Origin: JABFXX01 sp036489755 | GTDB taxonomy: Bacteria; Myxococcota_A; Polyangia; Haliangiales; Haliangiaceae | Reading direction: 5' to 3' | Assembly (NCBI GenBank): GCA_036489755.1 | Contig: DASXFD010000025.1 | Location: 62,001 to 126,000, forward strand | DNA: 64,000 nt | Part shown: piece by piece, positions 42,605-50,535 of the stretch | Position numbering within the stretch: position 1 is the stretch's first letter | How the letters are laid out: the number at the start of each line of letters is the position of its first letter | Notes under the pieces: generated by a model | Told to the model about the DNA's origin: nothing | Seen by the model: only the letters and a program-made list of their open reading frames with translations | Databases searched by the model: none | Translations under genes and position numbers: made by a program

Positions 42605-43921
42605 GTGAGGACCATCTCGTTGCTTTGCGTGATCGCGGCCTGTGGTGGATCGAGCGCGCCGCCTGCGCCGCCGCCGCCCACGGTGACGTCGGTGTCGCCG
42701 ACGAGCGCATTGTGGGGCGCGCAGCTCACGATCACCGGCACGAACTTCGGCGCGACGCAGGGCGCGGGCAAAGTCGAGTTTCCGAGCCCGGCCGGCGCGA
42801 ACGGCTTCGTGGTCGATACGTGGACCGACACGTCGATCACGGGCCGCGTCGCGTTCCCCGCGACCGGCGCGGTCAGCGTCGTCACCGCCGGTGGCACGGC
42901 CTCGACGAGCTTCATGACGATGGAGCCGTACGCGCCGAGCGCGGCCGTCGACGTCACGACGCCGGTGCAGGAGATCGTGCTGTCGACCGGCGACGTGGCC
43001 GGTTTGTTCGCGGACTATCAGCTGGCGAGCGAGCCGACGCTCGCGGCGTTCAGCGGCTCGGCGATGGGCGCGTTCCCGCTCGCCGATCTCGTCGACTCGC
43101 AAGATCCGACCGCGCCGATCATCGGCCAGGTCGTCGAGGCCGACGATCACATCCCCGAAGTGCTCGCGACCAAGCCCGACGGCAACGTCGGTGCGTTCAC
43201 GATCTCCGGCACGTCGGTGGTCGATACCGAGGTCGCGGCGGCGACCGGCCCGATCGCCGGCAACGTGGTCGCCGCGGGCCGCGACGCGACCGGCCTCTAC
43301 GCGTGGATCGAGACCGAGACCGGCATCGAGCTGGCGCGCGAAGGCACGCCGTGGACCACCGGCAGCGTGCTGATGACGACGTATCCGCCGATCGCCGGCA
43401 CCGTCGGCTCCGACGGCACGTTGTGGATCGTCGAGAGCCAGCCGGGCCCGGATGGCACGACCGCGTACGTGTCGGTCGAGACGCTCGCGTCGGGCTCGGA
43501 TGGGTTTGGCTCGGCCGAGCAAGCCGATCCGATGGCGTACGCCGGCGACATCGTCGCGGCGACCATCCAGGTCGCGAGCGATAACAAGCAGGCCGTCGTG
43601 ACCGCGACCGCGAGCGGCAACGGCACGCCGATCGCGATCGCCGCGCGAGCGCGCAGCACGACGGGCACCTGGGCGGCGGCACCCGCGGTCACCGGCGTCG
43701 TCCAGTACGTGTTCTTCGACGCGACGCTCGGCGCGGTCATCAACGACACGACGTCCTCGAAGACGACGTCGCTCGTGCCCGACGCGACGATGGCGAGCGG
43801 CGCGCAGGTGATTCCAGTCTGGCCTGCGCAAACCGTCAGCGTTGCCATGGATGGCAGCGGTGCCGCGCATCCGATCGTACAAAACGGCAGCGTGGTCTAC
43901 GCGCTCGCGCCTTCGCCGTGA
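42605..43921 (+). CDS. IPT/TIG-domain lipoprotein
   Basis: This 438-residue protein has the signal MRTISLLCVIAACGGSS with lipobox IAAC and a Pro-rich linker. Residues of about 25-100 are an IPT/TIG Ig-like domain (PTVTSVSPTSALWGAQLTI, GTNFGATQGAGKVEF). The remaining 330 residues form a beta-rich region with repeating Gly/Asp turns (TGPIAGNVVAAGRDATGLY, PIAGTVGSDGTLWIVES), possibly a propeller. Function unknown; probably at the cell surface. The stop overlaps the start of the following esterase lipoprotein gene (GTGA), so the two are translationally coupled and may work together. Confidence 0.8.
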   Translation: MRTISLLCVIAACGGSSAPPAPPPPTVTSVSPTSALWGAQLTITGTNFGATQGAGKVEFPSPAGANGFVVDTWTDTSITGRVAFPATGAVSVVTAGGTASTSFMTMEPYAPSAAVDVTTPVQEIVLSTGDVAGLFADYQLASEPTLAAFSGSAMGAFPLADLVDSQDPTAPIIGQVVEADDHIPEVLATKPDGNVGAFTISGTSVVDTEVAAATGPIAGNVVAAGRDATGLYAWIETETGIELAREGTPWTTGSVLMTTYPPIAGTVGSDGTLWIVESQPGPDGTTAYVSVETLASGSDGFGSAEQADPMAYAGDIVAATIQVASDNKQAVVTATASGNGTPIAIAARARSTTGTWAAAPAVTGVVQYVFFDATLGAVINDTTSSKTTSLVPDATMASGAQVIPVWPAQTVSVAMDGSGAAHPIVQNGSVVYALAPSP

Positions 43922-45186
43922 AGCACGCAGCGCTCGCCGTCGTGCTTGCAGCGTGCAGCTCGCCGAGCGCGCCGTCGCTCGCGTTGCCCGGCATGGATGC
44001 GGGCGCCGCCGACGCGTCCATGCACGGCAGCGATGCGTCGAACGGCGGCAGCGCCGACGCACTCGTCCGCGTGCACTATCCGCTCGGCAGCCACGCGGTC
44101 ACGATCCGCGGCGGCGCCGCCGGGCTGTCGTGGACCGCGGGCGTGCCGATGACCGCGGCCGGCACCGACACCGTCGAATTCGCGCTGCCCGCGCTCGGCT
44201 CGGCCATCGAGTGGAAGCCGTTGCTCGACGACACGACGTGGGCGCTCGGCCCGAACTATCACGTGTCGCCCGGCCAGACGCTCGACGTGTACCCGCACTT
44301 CACGGCGACGGCCGGCCAGGTGACGACGCTGATCGCGGACTTTCACTCGACCGTCTTGAACGACGATCGCGCGATCTACGTCTATCTCCCGGCGAGCTAC
44401 GCCGAGAACACCGACGCGACGTATCCGGTCGTCTACATGCACGACGGCCAGAACTTGTGGGCGGCGATGCCGCAGATCGCGTTCGCCGGCACGTGGAACG
44501 TCGACACCGCGTTCGACACCGCGACCGGCATCGGCGCGTGCTCGTCGGGCGGCGTGGTCGGCTGGGGCGCGCAACCGCTCGGCGGAACGGCCGCGACCTG
44601 CAACGGCGACGCCGATTGCGCGTCGGGCGACTGCCGTACGTTTCCCGAGGCGATCGTCGTCGGCATCGCGAACACGACCGACCGCATCTACGAGTACACG
44701 CCGACGACGGATCCGACCACGCCCGGCGGCGGCGGCGCGGATGAATATCTGACGATGATCGTCAGCGAGCTCAAGCCGATGATCGACATGCAGCTGCGCA
44801 CGCGGCCCGACGTCGCGTCGACCGCGATGGCCGGCAGCTCGCTCGGCGGGCTCGTCACCGCGTACGCCGGCACGACGCACGCCGACGTGTTCGGCCGGCT
44901 CGGCGAGCTGTCGCCGTCGACGTGGTGGAACACCGACGTGATCCTCGGCGACGTTGCCGCGACGCCGAGCGCGCCGCGTCCGCTCGCCGTGTACGTCGAC
45001 TCGGGGCAGGGCAGCGCCGACGATGAAGCCGACACCGACATGCTGTCGGCGACGTATACGAACCTCGGCTACGTCGACGGCACGAACTTTCGGCACGTCG
45101 TGCAGGACGGCGCGCAGCACGACGAGACGTACTGGGCCGAACGATTTCCGGGCGCGATGCAGCTCGTGCTCGGCCCGCGCGACTGA
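43918..45186 (+). CDS. Putative esterase (esterase D/enterochelin-esterase-like) lipoprotein
   Basis: This 422-residue protein has the signal MKHAALAVVLAACSSPS with lipobox LAAC and an Asp/Ser/Gly-rich linker. After a starch-binding-like N-terminal beta domain (about 50-140) comes the esterase-D-type alpha/beta hydrolase: AIYVYLPASYAENTDATYPV, YPVVYMHDGQNLW, the nucleophile serine in AMAGSSLGGLVTAY, and the histidine in GAQHDETYWAERF. Such enzymes hydrolyse ester bonds of siderophores, feruloylated sugars or similar compounds. The lipid anchor implies an extracytoplasmic substrate. The GTG start overlaps the previous gene, and the stop abuts the convergent glycosyltransferase stop with no gap. 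Confidence 0.9.
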   Translation: MKHAALAVVLAACSSPSAPSLALPGMDAGAADASMHGSDASNGGSADALVRVHYPLGSHAVTIRGGAAGLSWTAGVPMTAAGTDTVEFALPALGSAIEWKPLLDDTTWALGPNYHVSPGQTLDVYPHFTATAGQVTTLIADFHSTVLNDDRAIYVYLPASYAENTDATYPVVYMHDGQNLWAAMPQIAFAGTWNVDTAFDTATGIGACSSGGVVGWGAQPLGGTAATCNGDADCASGDCRTFPEAIVVGIANTTDRIYEYTPTTDPTTPGGGGADEYLTMIVSELKPMIDMQLRTRPDVASTAMAGSSLGGLVTAYAGTTHADVFGRLGELSPSTWWNTDVILGDVAATPSAPRPLAVYVDSGQGSADDEADTDMLSATYTNLGYVDGTNFRHVVQDGAQHDETYWAERFPGAMQLVLGPRD

Positions 45187-46350
45187 TCATCTCGGCGCGG
45201 CGGCCAGCCGGCCCGCGTGATCGAGTCGATACCGCCGGCCCCGCCACGAGACTTCGTGGCTGAGCTTCGTGCTCGCGGCGACGCCGGTCGCGAGGAACGG
45301 CAGCGCGGCGGCGAGCCAGTAGTGGCGCGGTGACACCACGGCGCCGCCGAGATCGCGGCTGAGCCACAGCTGCGAGCCGGTGAACACGACGAGCGCGGCG
45401 ACGCCCGTGGCGACCACGGGAACGCTCGCGAGCACCACGCCCGCGACGACCATCGCCCACGCCGACAACCCGGGCACCGCGCGCATCCAGCCGGCGCGCT
45501 TGAACGACGCGGGCAACCCGCTGTGCGAGAAGAACAGCCACTTGCGGAAGATCTTCACGAAGTCGACGAGCGTCATGCCGCCGATCGCGATCGGCACGCG
45601 GGTCGGACCGACGAGGTTCGTGTAGCCGTTCGCGATCATGCGGTTGCCGAGGAACATGTCGTCGACGAGCTCGCCTTCGGCGGCGCGCATCGTGCCGATC
45701 GCATCGAGCGCGCTGCGCCGGATCAGCATGAACTGGCCCATCGCGAACGGGACGTCGTCGTGCGGGCCGACGATGCGATCGAGCGCGGCGCCATACCACG
45801 CGTTGACGAGCAGCGCGTAGCCGACGTCGCCGATCGCGCTCTCGTGCGCGACCGCGACGGTCGGTGCGAACGCGATCCCGCAGTGATCGTCGGCCATCAT
45901 CAACGCGACGAGCTCGCGCAGTTGATGGCGCAGCGGCCGCGTGTCGGAATCGCTGAACGCGAGCACGTCGGCGTGCGACAGCTCGGCGCCCAGGATCATC
46001 TTGTGAATCTTGCCGGTGCGATGCGGCGGCGGCTCGCCGGTGAGCACGATGCGCGCGCGCCGATCCGCGTGCGCCGCGATCGCGTCTCGCACGAACGGGT
46101 AGCTCGGGTCGTCCTCGTCGTCGAGCAGGAACACGGTCTCGAGCTCGCCCGGATAATCGAGCTCGAGCAGCGCGTCGAGGTTTTCGCGCGCGCCGGGATC
46201 GAGGCCGCGGATCGGCCGCAGCAGCGCGACGCGCGGCCACCGTGACGGCTCCGGCGGCGGTGTACGTCGCCTCCCGCGGCCGAGCCAGCGGTGATATCCG
46301 GCAACGACTGCCATCAGGGCGATTCCGACGACGATCAACAACGACGTCAT
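45187..46350 (-). CDS. Glycosyltransferase family 21/HpnI-like membrane protein
   Basis: This 387-residue protein resembles ceramide glucosyltransferase and the hopanoid enzyme HpnI. An N-terminal helix (TSLLIVVGIALMAVVAG) is followed by the GT-A domain with ALLRPIRGLDPGARENLDAL, VFLLDDEDDPSYPFV and the catalytic DxD-like VLAFSDSDTRPL. EGELVDDMFLGNRMIANGY holds the acceptor-side acidic residues. Two or three helices near the C-terminus (AWAMVVAGVVLASVPVVATG) anchor it in the inner membrane. It would add a sugar to a lipid. Hopanoid genes are not in the window, so the lipid acceptor is open. Confidence 0.85.
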   Translation of the reverse strand: MTSLLIVVGIALMAVVAGYHRWLGRGRRRTPPPEPSRWPRVALLRPIRGLDPGARENLDALLELDYPGELETVFLLDDEDDPSYPFVRDAIAAHADRRARIVLTGEPPPHRTGKIHKMILGAELSHADVLAFSDSDTRPLRHQLRELVALMMADDHCGIAFAPTVAVAHESAIGDVGYALLVNAWYGAALDRIVGPHDDVPFAMGQFMLIRRSALDAIGTMRAAEGELVDDMFLGNRMIANGYTNLVGPTRVPIAIGGMTLVDFVKIFRKWLFFSHSGLPASFKRAGWMRAVPGLSAWAMVVAGVVLASVPVVATGVAALVVFTGSQLWLSRDLGGAVVSPRHYWLAAALPFLATGVAASTKLSHEVSWRGRRYRLDHAGRLAAAPR

Positions 46351-46487
46351 GATCGGCAGTGGTTGCAAGAGCGCGACCGCGCCTGCAGCTCTCGCAGGGT
46401 GCTCCGCGAAATCTGCAGCACGCCGCGAGCAAGCTCGTGAAATCTCAAACCGAGCGCGGTGGCGCGGCCGTTGCTCTATCGCTCGCC

Positions 46488-46622
46488 ATGACGACCAACA
46501 AAGTTTTCAAGTGGCTCGCAGGGATGGCTTTGATTGCGACGGCAGCCGGCGTGCTGTCGGGGTGTTATGTCGAGACGCGCCGGCCGCACTACTACCACCG
46601 GCCCGTGTTGATCGTTCGCTGA
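46488..46622 (+). CDS. Tiny lipoprotein with His/Tyr-rich C-terminus
   Basis: This 44-residue peptide has a complete lipoprotein signal (WLAGMALIATAAGVLSGCYV, lipobox LSGC) and only 27 codons or fewer of mature chain, which ends RRPHYYHRPVLIVR. The mature peptide of about 17 residues is Tyr/His/Arg-rich and might bind metal or peptidoglycan, but no family is recognised. The ATG at 46488 follows TATCGC by five bases. The gap between the divergent glycosyltransferase and this gene holds no other coding signal. Confidence 0.6.
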   Translation: MTTNKVFKWLAGMALIATAAGVLSGCYVETRRPHYYHRPVLIVR

Positions 46623-46641
46623 ACAGGTGTCTGTCGGTTCG

Positions 46642-47700
46642 TCACCCGGCGAGCGGCAGACCGAGCTCGTGCCAGCGCACCATGCCGCCGGCGAGGCTCG
46701 CGCAGCGCGCGATGCCCGCCTTGCGCAAGATCACGGTGGCGAGGCACGAGCGTCGCCCGGTCTGACACACGACGACGACCGGCTTGTCGCGCGTCACTTC
46801 ATCGCTGCGCGCGCGCAGCGCGTCGAGCGGGATCGCGAGCGCATCGCCGAGATGGCCGAGGTCGCCGGTCAGCTCGCTCGGATTGCGCACGTCGAGGATC
46901 TGGACGTCGCCGCGGTGGCGAGCGAGCCACTCGGGCGCGATCTCCGAGATCCCCGCGTACGTCAGCACGAGCGGGCCCCAATCGGCGACCGGCGTCTCGC
47001 CGCCGGCTTCGGGCTTGCCGGCGCGCAGGTTCACCGGTACGGCCACTGCGAGCTGCTTCGGGTGCGGCAGGCCGAGGTTCGTCATGTAACCGACGAAGTC
47101 TTCTTCGCGCGCGCCGCCGCCGATGCGCGCGTTGAACCGGCGCTCCTCGCCGATCGTGCTCGACGTGCGGCCTTCGTAGTCGTGACCCGGATACATGACG
47201 CAGTCCTCCGGCAGCGTGAACAGCTGATCGCGGATCGAATGGAACAGCCGGTGCGCGTCGCCCTGCTGGAAGTCGGTGCGGCCCGCGCCGCGCACGAGCA
47301 GTGCATCGCCGGTGAACACCGCGCGCCGATCGCTCGTGACATACGCGAGGCAGCCATCGGTGTGGCCGGGCGTCGCGCGAACGTCGAGCGCCGAGTCGCC
47401 GAAGCGAATCGTGTCGCCGTGTGCGAGCGGGCGATCGATCTCGGCGGCGCCGTAGATCGATGCGAGCCCGATCTGTGCGCCGAACGCGCGCTTCATCAGC
47501 CACGCGCCCGTCACGTGGTCGGCGTGGCAATGCGTGTCGAGCGCGAAGCGGAGCGTCACGCCGAGCTCGCGCACGAGTGCGGCATCGCGCGCGTGTTGCT
47601 CGAACACGCAATCGATCACGACCGCGTCGCGGGTTCGCTCGTCGGCGAGCAGGTACGTGTATGTCGACGACGTCGGGTCGAAGAGCTGGCGGACGATCAT
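46642..47700 (-). CDS. Persulfide dioxygenase-rhodanese fusion (ETHE1-like metallo-beta-lactamase fold)
   Basis: This 352-residue protein joins an ETHE1-like persulfide dioxygenase (about 1-230) to a rhodanese domain (about 255-352). The first part has THCHADHVTG (H57, H59, D61, H62), TPGHTDGCL, FTGDALLVRGAGRTDF and YPGHDYEGR. The rhodanese active-site loop is VVCQTGRRS. The dioxygenase oxidises glutathione persulfide to sulfite, and the rhodanese moves sulfane sulfur between thiols. Fusions of this kind are known in bacterial sulfide detoxification. TACGAT lies nine bases upstream of the ATG at 47700. Confidence 0.93.
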   Translation of the reverse strand: MIVRQLFDPTSSTYTYLLADERTRDAVVIDCVFEQHARDAALVRELGVTLRFALDTHCHADHVTGAWLMKRAFGAQIGLASIYGAAEIDRPLAHGDTIRFGDSALDVRATPGHTDGCLAYVTSDRRAVFTGDALLVRGAGRTDFQQGDAHRLFHSIRDQLFTLPEDCVMYPGHDYEGRTSSTIGEERRFNARIGGGAREEDFVGYMTNLGLPHPKQLAVAVPVNLRAGKPEAGGETPVADWGPLVLTYAGISEIAPEWLARHRGDVQILDVRNPSELTGDLGHLGDALAIPLDALRARSDEVTRDKPVVVVCQTGRRSCLATVILRKAGIARCASLAGGMVRWHELGLPLAG

Positions 47701-47721
47701 CGCGCCGGCATCGTAGACGAT

Positions 47722-48567
47722 CTAATGCGCCTTGAACGTCGCCATCAGCATCGTCCACGACCCGGCGGTCGTCGTCGCGGTGGCCGAGTACGAGCCCTTC
47801 ATGGGCGCGACCATGTCCTCGACGAGGTTGCCGGTCTGCAGCGCACGTCTCGTGAACCCGCTGCCGGCGCTCGCGCCCGGCGCTTCGGCGTAGCCGAGGA
47901 TCAGCTCGGGCGCACTTCGCGTCATCGCGGAGCCGCTGTCCATCGCCGTGTCGCTGCCCGTCGCGACCGCGCTGACGTCGAACGCGTTCGACGTCACGAT
48001 GCCCGAGTACTCGAGCGCGAACAGATCAGCGCCGCCGGTCGGCGCCTCCGACAGCGTGACCGTGATCGTGTCGGTGCCGAACGCCGTGTCCTCGGCGATC
48101 GCGATGTAATGAGTGTCGCCGGCACCCGCGACCGGACCGACGACGAGCTGGTACGCGTTGTTGCCGGTGTCGGTGATGCTCGACACGACCACGCCGGGCG
48201 CGGCCGGATAGTTGAGGCAGATGATGATCGCGTCGCCGGCAGTCACCGGATGTGACAGCGTCAGCGCGGTCGTCATCGCGGTCGGCTTCGTCATGTTCGC
48301 TTGCACGAACGCCACGTGCGCCGAGCCCATCACCGACGGAGCATCGAGCGATCCGCCGTCGAGCGCGGAGTTTTCAAACGCGTCGCTGGTGGTCGGCGCG
48401 TCGAGCGTCTGCGCCTCGGCGCCGGTCGAGCAGTAGTAGCCGCCGCCGACGAGCTCGCAGGTTTGCGACGAAGGGCAGTCGTTGTCGTCGGGCTGACAGG
48501 GTGCGCCGGCAGGCGCCGACGGCGAAAAGCACGCCGCCACGAGCAGGATGCCCCACGTCCTCCACAT
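47722..48567 (-). CDS. Hypothetical lipoprotein with beta-sandwich-like mature domain
   Basis: This 281-residue protein has the signal MWRTWGILLVAACFSPS (lipobox VAAC). A small Cys-rich segment follows (PCQPDDNDCPSSQTCELVGG, then YYCSTG), a pattern frequent in myxobacterial surface lipoproteins. The rest is beta-rich (GDAIIICLNYPAAPGVVVS, ADLFALEYSGIVTSNAFDV) and ends with GSWTMLMATFKAH, similar to domains seen in secreted proteins of unknown role. The ATG at 48567 follows TAGAAT by six bases. Confidence 0.75.
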   Translation of the reverse strand: MWRTWGILLVAACFSPSAPAGAPCQPDDNDCPSSQTCELVGGGYYCSTGAEAQTLDAPTTSDAFENSALDGGSLDAPSVMGSAHVAFVQANMTKPTAMTTALTLSHPVTAGDAIIICLNYPAAPGVVVSSITDTGNNAYQLVVGPVAGAGDTHYIAIAEDTAFGTDTITVTLSEAPTGGADLFALEYSGIVTSNAFDVSAVATGSDTAMDSGSAMTRSAPELILGYAEAPGASAGSGFTRRALQTGNLVEDMVAPMKGSYSATATTTAGSWTMLMATFKAH

Positions 48568-48573
48568 GACTCG

Positions 48574-48579
48574 ATTCTA
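48574..48579 (-). promoter_or_regulatory. Leaderless-type -10 element TAGAAT
   Basis: TAGAAT stands six bases before the ATG of the lipoprotein gene at 48567. Confidence 0.4.
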
Positions 48580-48611
48580 CGCGCGCGCCGGCTCGCCGCG
48601 CGATGTGGGTA

Positions 48612-48780
48612 TTACTCCGCGATCGGAACGTAAACCTCGATCTCCCAACCGGCCGGGTTCGGCGTTTGCCCGGGATCGGTAACCTAGACTCGATCGCGGC
48701 GACATTCCGAATCGTCGCGAAGCCGTTGTCGATCGCGATCTCGAGAATCGGGCGGCGCTCGCGTATAGCTCGATCGCACG
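48612..48780 (-). pseudogene. Remnant of an AraC-type regulator with GyrI-like effector domain
   Basis: One minus-strand frame reads ERRPILEIAIDNGFATI (about 48710-48765), which resembles the second helix-turn-helix of AraC regulators. A different frame (48683-48612) reads VTDPGQTPNPAGWEIEVYVP and ends IAE-stop, the typical C-terminus of a GyrI-like effector-binding domain. A stop codon (TAG, 48686-48684) directly precedes the second fragment in its own frame. The roughly 200 residues expected between the two are missing. It looks like the decayed remains of one gene after an internal deletion. The rest of the 267-base space between flanking genes shows nothing else. Confidence 0.55.
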
Positions 48781-48834
48781 GGTGCGAGTTGATATGTTTC
48801 TTGCGCGATCCGCGGCGGCGCGGCATCACAGGGC

Positions 48835-49800
48835 GTGAGCTCGTCGAACGTGCGTGCGGTTGGGGCGGCGATCGGTGCGGTGCTCGTCGCACTCGTCGCG
48901 ACGATGCTGGTCGAGCTCGTGGTCGTGCTCGTCGGCCGCGTGGTCCCCGATGCGATGCCGCTGTGGCCGCTCGCGCGCGTCGGCGTGTTCGGCGGTCACC
49001 CGCTGTGGCCGTGGGCGATCTCGGCGGTACCGGCCGCAGCCTTGGTCGCGGCGCGTCTGCTGATCTGGCCCGCACCGCTGCGCTCGCGTGCCGTGCGCGC
49101 GGTCGTCGCCGCGGCTGGAATCGCGGCGCTCGCGGTCGTCGCGCTCACGGCGATCGGATGGCGCGAGATGCCGCCGGGCCTGTTCGATGGCCCGCTCGAA
49201 GCTGCGGTCGTCGTGGTCGGCGCGCTCGCATGTCTCGCGATCGCGAGCGGCCGGCTCGCGCCGGCGTCGGGCGCGTCGCGTGGGCTTCGCTACCGGCTCG
49301 CGATCGCCGCGATCGTCGCCGTCGTCGCGCTCGGCCTGCCGACGCTCGCCGGCGCGTGGGCGGATCGCGAAGCGCCGGCGATGCAATGCGATCACGTCGA
49401 GCTCGTCGCGGCGTATCCGTACGAGCCCGAGCAGACGCATGCCGTCGTGATCGACACGAGCGGGGGTGTCGGCGACGTCGTGACGTACGACGGGCATCGC
49501 TACAACCTCCAGCGCAGCGACCGCGTCGCGATCACGCGCGGCGACGTCGGTGGCGTGCGGTGGTTCGACGCCCCGCCCGGCGCGTACGTCGTGGTCCGCC
49601 TGCGCGGGGACGCTCGCGCGGCGGTTCGGCGGCGCAGCCTTCGCCGGATCAGCCAGTACGATGCGCTGTTCGTCGACGGCCGGCTCGACGGCATCTTTCT
49701 CTACGACGACGTGATGAACGGGCGCTTCTTCGTGCACGACGGCGATCGCGCGCGCGCGGCGGCGCTGTACCGCGAGCTCACCGGCGCCGCTCCGCCCTGA
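48835..49800 (+). CDS. Hypothetical polytopic membrane protein
   Basis: I do not recognise this 321-residue protein. It has about five hydrophobic segments in its first 185 residues: AAIGAVLVALVATMLVELVV, WPWAISAVPAAALVAARLL, AVVAAAGIAALAVVALTAIG, EAAVVVVGALACLAIAS and LAIAAIVAVVALGLPTLAG. The C-terminal 130 residues form a soluble, probably extracytoplasmic domain (MQCDHVELVAAYPYEPEQ, YDALFVDGRLDGIFLYDDV). The GTG start at 48835 is the first usable codon before the first helix. No neighbour suggests a role. Confidence 0.65.
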   Translation: MSSSNVRAVGAAIGAVLVALVATMLVELVVVLVGRVVPDAMPLWPLARVGVFGGHPLWPWAISAVPAAALVAARLLIWPAPLRSRAVRAVVAAAGIAALAVVALTAIGWREMPPGLFDGPLEAAVVVVGALACLAIASGRLAPASGASRGLRYRLAIAAIVAVVALGLPTLAGAWADREAPAMQCDHVELVAAYPYEPEQTHAVVIDTSGGVGDVVTYDGHRYNLQRSDRVAITRGDVGGVRWFDAPPGAYVVVRLRGDARAAVRRRSLRRISQYDALFVDGRLDGIFLYDDVMNGRFFVHDGDRARAAALYRELTGAAPP

Positions 49801-49818
49801 TCGATCCCGCTCGTGTGC

Positions 49819-50121
49819 TCAGGCGATCGGCTCCATCGGCTGCATCATCGGCTGTTGCATCGGCATCTGCATCGCGTACGGCGATGCGTATCCGTACGGC
49901 GACGCATACGGCGACGCATAGCCGGGCGGGGCGGCCGGCGCACCGCCCATCATTTGGGCGATCGTCGACATCATGCCGAGCATGTTCGCGTCGTTGCTCG
50001 CCTTGGTGGCCATCGAGCTCACCGCTGATTGCATTTGCATCTGCATCATCATCGCGAGCACGTCGCGTCGCGAGCCGCCGTTGATTTCGGCGAGGTTGTC
50101 GGTCGATAGTTGTTCGAACAT
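49819..50121 (-). CDS. Double-glycine leader peptide with Met/Gln/Tyr/Pro-rich tail (possible RiPP or secreted peptide precursor)
   Basis: This 100-residue protein starts MFEQLSTDNLAEINGGSRRD. The segment up to the Gly-Gly looks like a bacteriocin-type leader of the form ELSxxxLxEIxGG, which is cut by C39-peptidase ABC exporters. After the Gly-Gly the chain has a Met-rich helical stretch (AMMMQMQMQSAVSSMATK). A low-complexity tail with repeated YASPY units (three copies in YASPYASPYGYASPY) and MQMPMQQPMMQP follows. I chose the ATG at 50121 because it opens the leader. No peptidase-exporter or modifying enzyme is adjacent. It could be a secreted peptide or just a GG-containing structural protein. 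Confidence 0.65.
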   Translation of the reverse strand: MFEQLSTDNLAEINGGSRRDVLAMMMQMQMQSAVSSMATKASNDANMLGMMSTIAQMMGGAPAAPPGYASPYASPYGYASPYAMQMPMQQPMMQPMEPIA

Positions 50122-50148
50122 CACAACCGGTTGAAGAGCACGCGACAT

Positions 50149-50194
50149 GCCACCGGCCGCTCCGCTGATCTCGCGCGGTTGGTCGGCCGGTGGC
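50149..50194. terminator. Strong GC-rich inverted repeat between lipoprotein and double-glycine peptide genes
   Basis: GCCACCGGCCG (50149-50159) pairs perfectly with CGGCCGGTGGC (50184-50194) around a 24-base loop. It lies after the minus-strand lipoprotein stop at 50254 and before the double-glycine peptide start at 50121. It may end the upstream operon or structure the 5' leader of the peptide gene. No T-run follows. Confidence 0.4.
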
Positions 50195-50253
50195 TAGCCG
50201 AGGAGCGGGCCCGATGGCTCGTTCATCGGCCGTCTACGCCGGTACGCAAATAC

Positions 50254-50535
50254 CTAGTTGCTGCCGAGCTGATCTTCGATCGCCTTGACCTTCGAGTCGA
50301 CGTTCGACGTCGTGACGTCGGTCTTGGCCTGTGCCTCGAAGTCCTCTTCGGTCGGCACGTCGACGGCGCTGCCTGCGGCGGCACTGCCTGCGCTACCCAT
50401 CATCGCGCTGCCGGCGCTGCCGGTCGCCACGACGACCGCGCTGCCGGCGGGCGGCGTCTTGTCGGGAGCCTTTTCTTTCTTGCCGCCGCAACCGGCGAGC
50501 GCCAAGGCTGCAGCAAAGACGAACGCGGACTTCAA
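50254..50535 (-). CDS. Small lipoprotein with Gly-Ser-Ala repeats
   Basis: This 93-residue protein has the signal KSAFVFAAALALAGCGGKK with lipobox LAGC. The mature part begins with a Lys/Pro-rich stretch, continues with repeated GSA units (GSAGSAMMGSAGSAAAGSA), and ends in an acidic helical segment (TEEDFEAQAKTDVTTS, VDSKVKAIEDQLGSN). The TTG start at 50535 is supported by an AGGAGG site seven bases upstream that lies inside the preceding gene. The start overlaps that gene's stop (TTGA), so the two are coupled. Function unknown. Confidence 0.75.
   Translation of the reverse strand: MKSAFVFAAALALAGCGGKKEKAPDKTPPAGSAVVVATGSAGSAMMGSAGSAAAGSAVDVPTEEDFEAQAKTDVTTSNVDSKVKAIEDQLGSN

Noticed and set aside
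46642..48255. A long plus-strand frame opposite the persulfide dioxygenase-rhodanese gene
   Set aside because: The translation is Arg/His-rich without motifs, whereas the minus strand has both catalytic domains.
50380..50480. GSA-repeat coding stretch as a possible DNA satellite
   Set aside because: The repeat is imperfect at the DNA level and lies inside a lipoprotein gene as a flexible linker.
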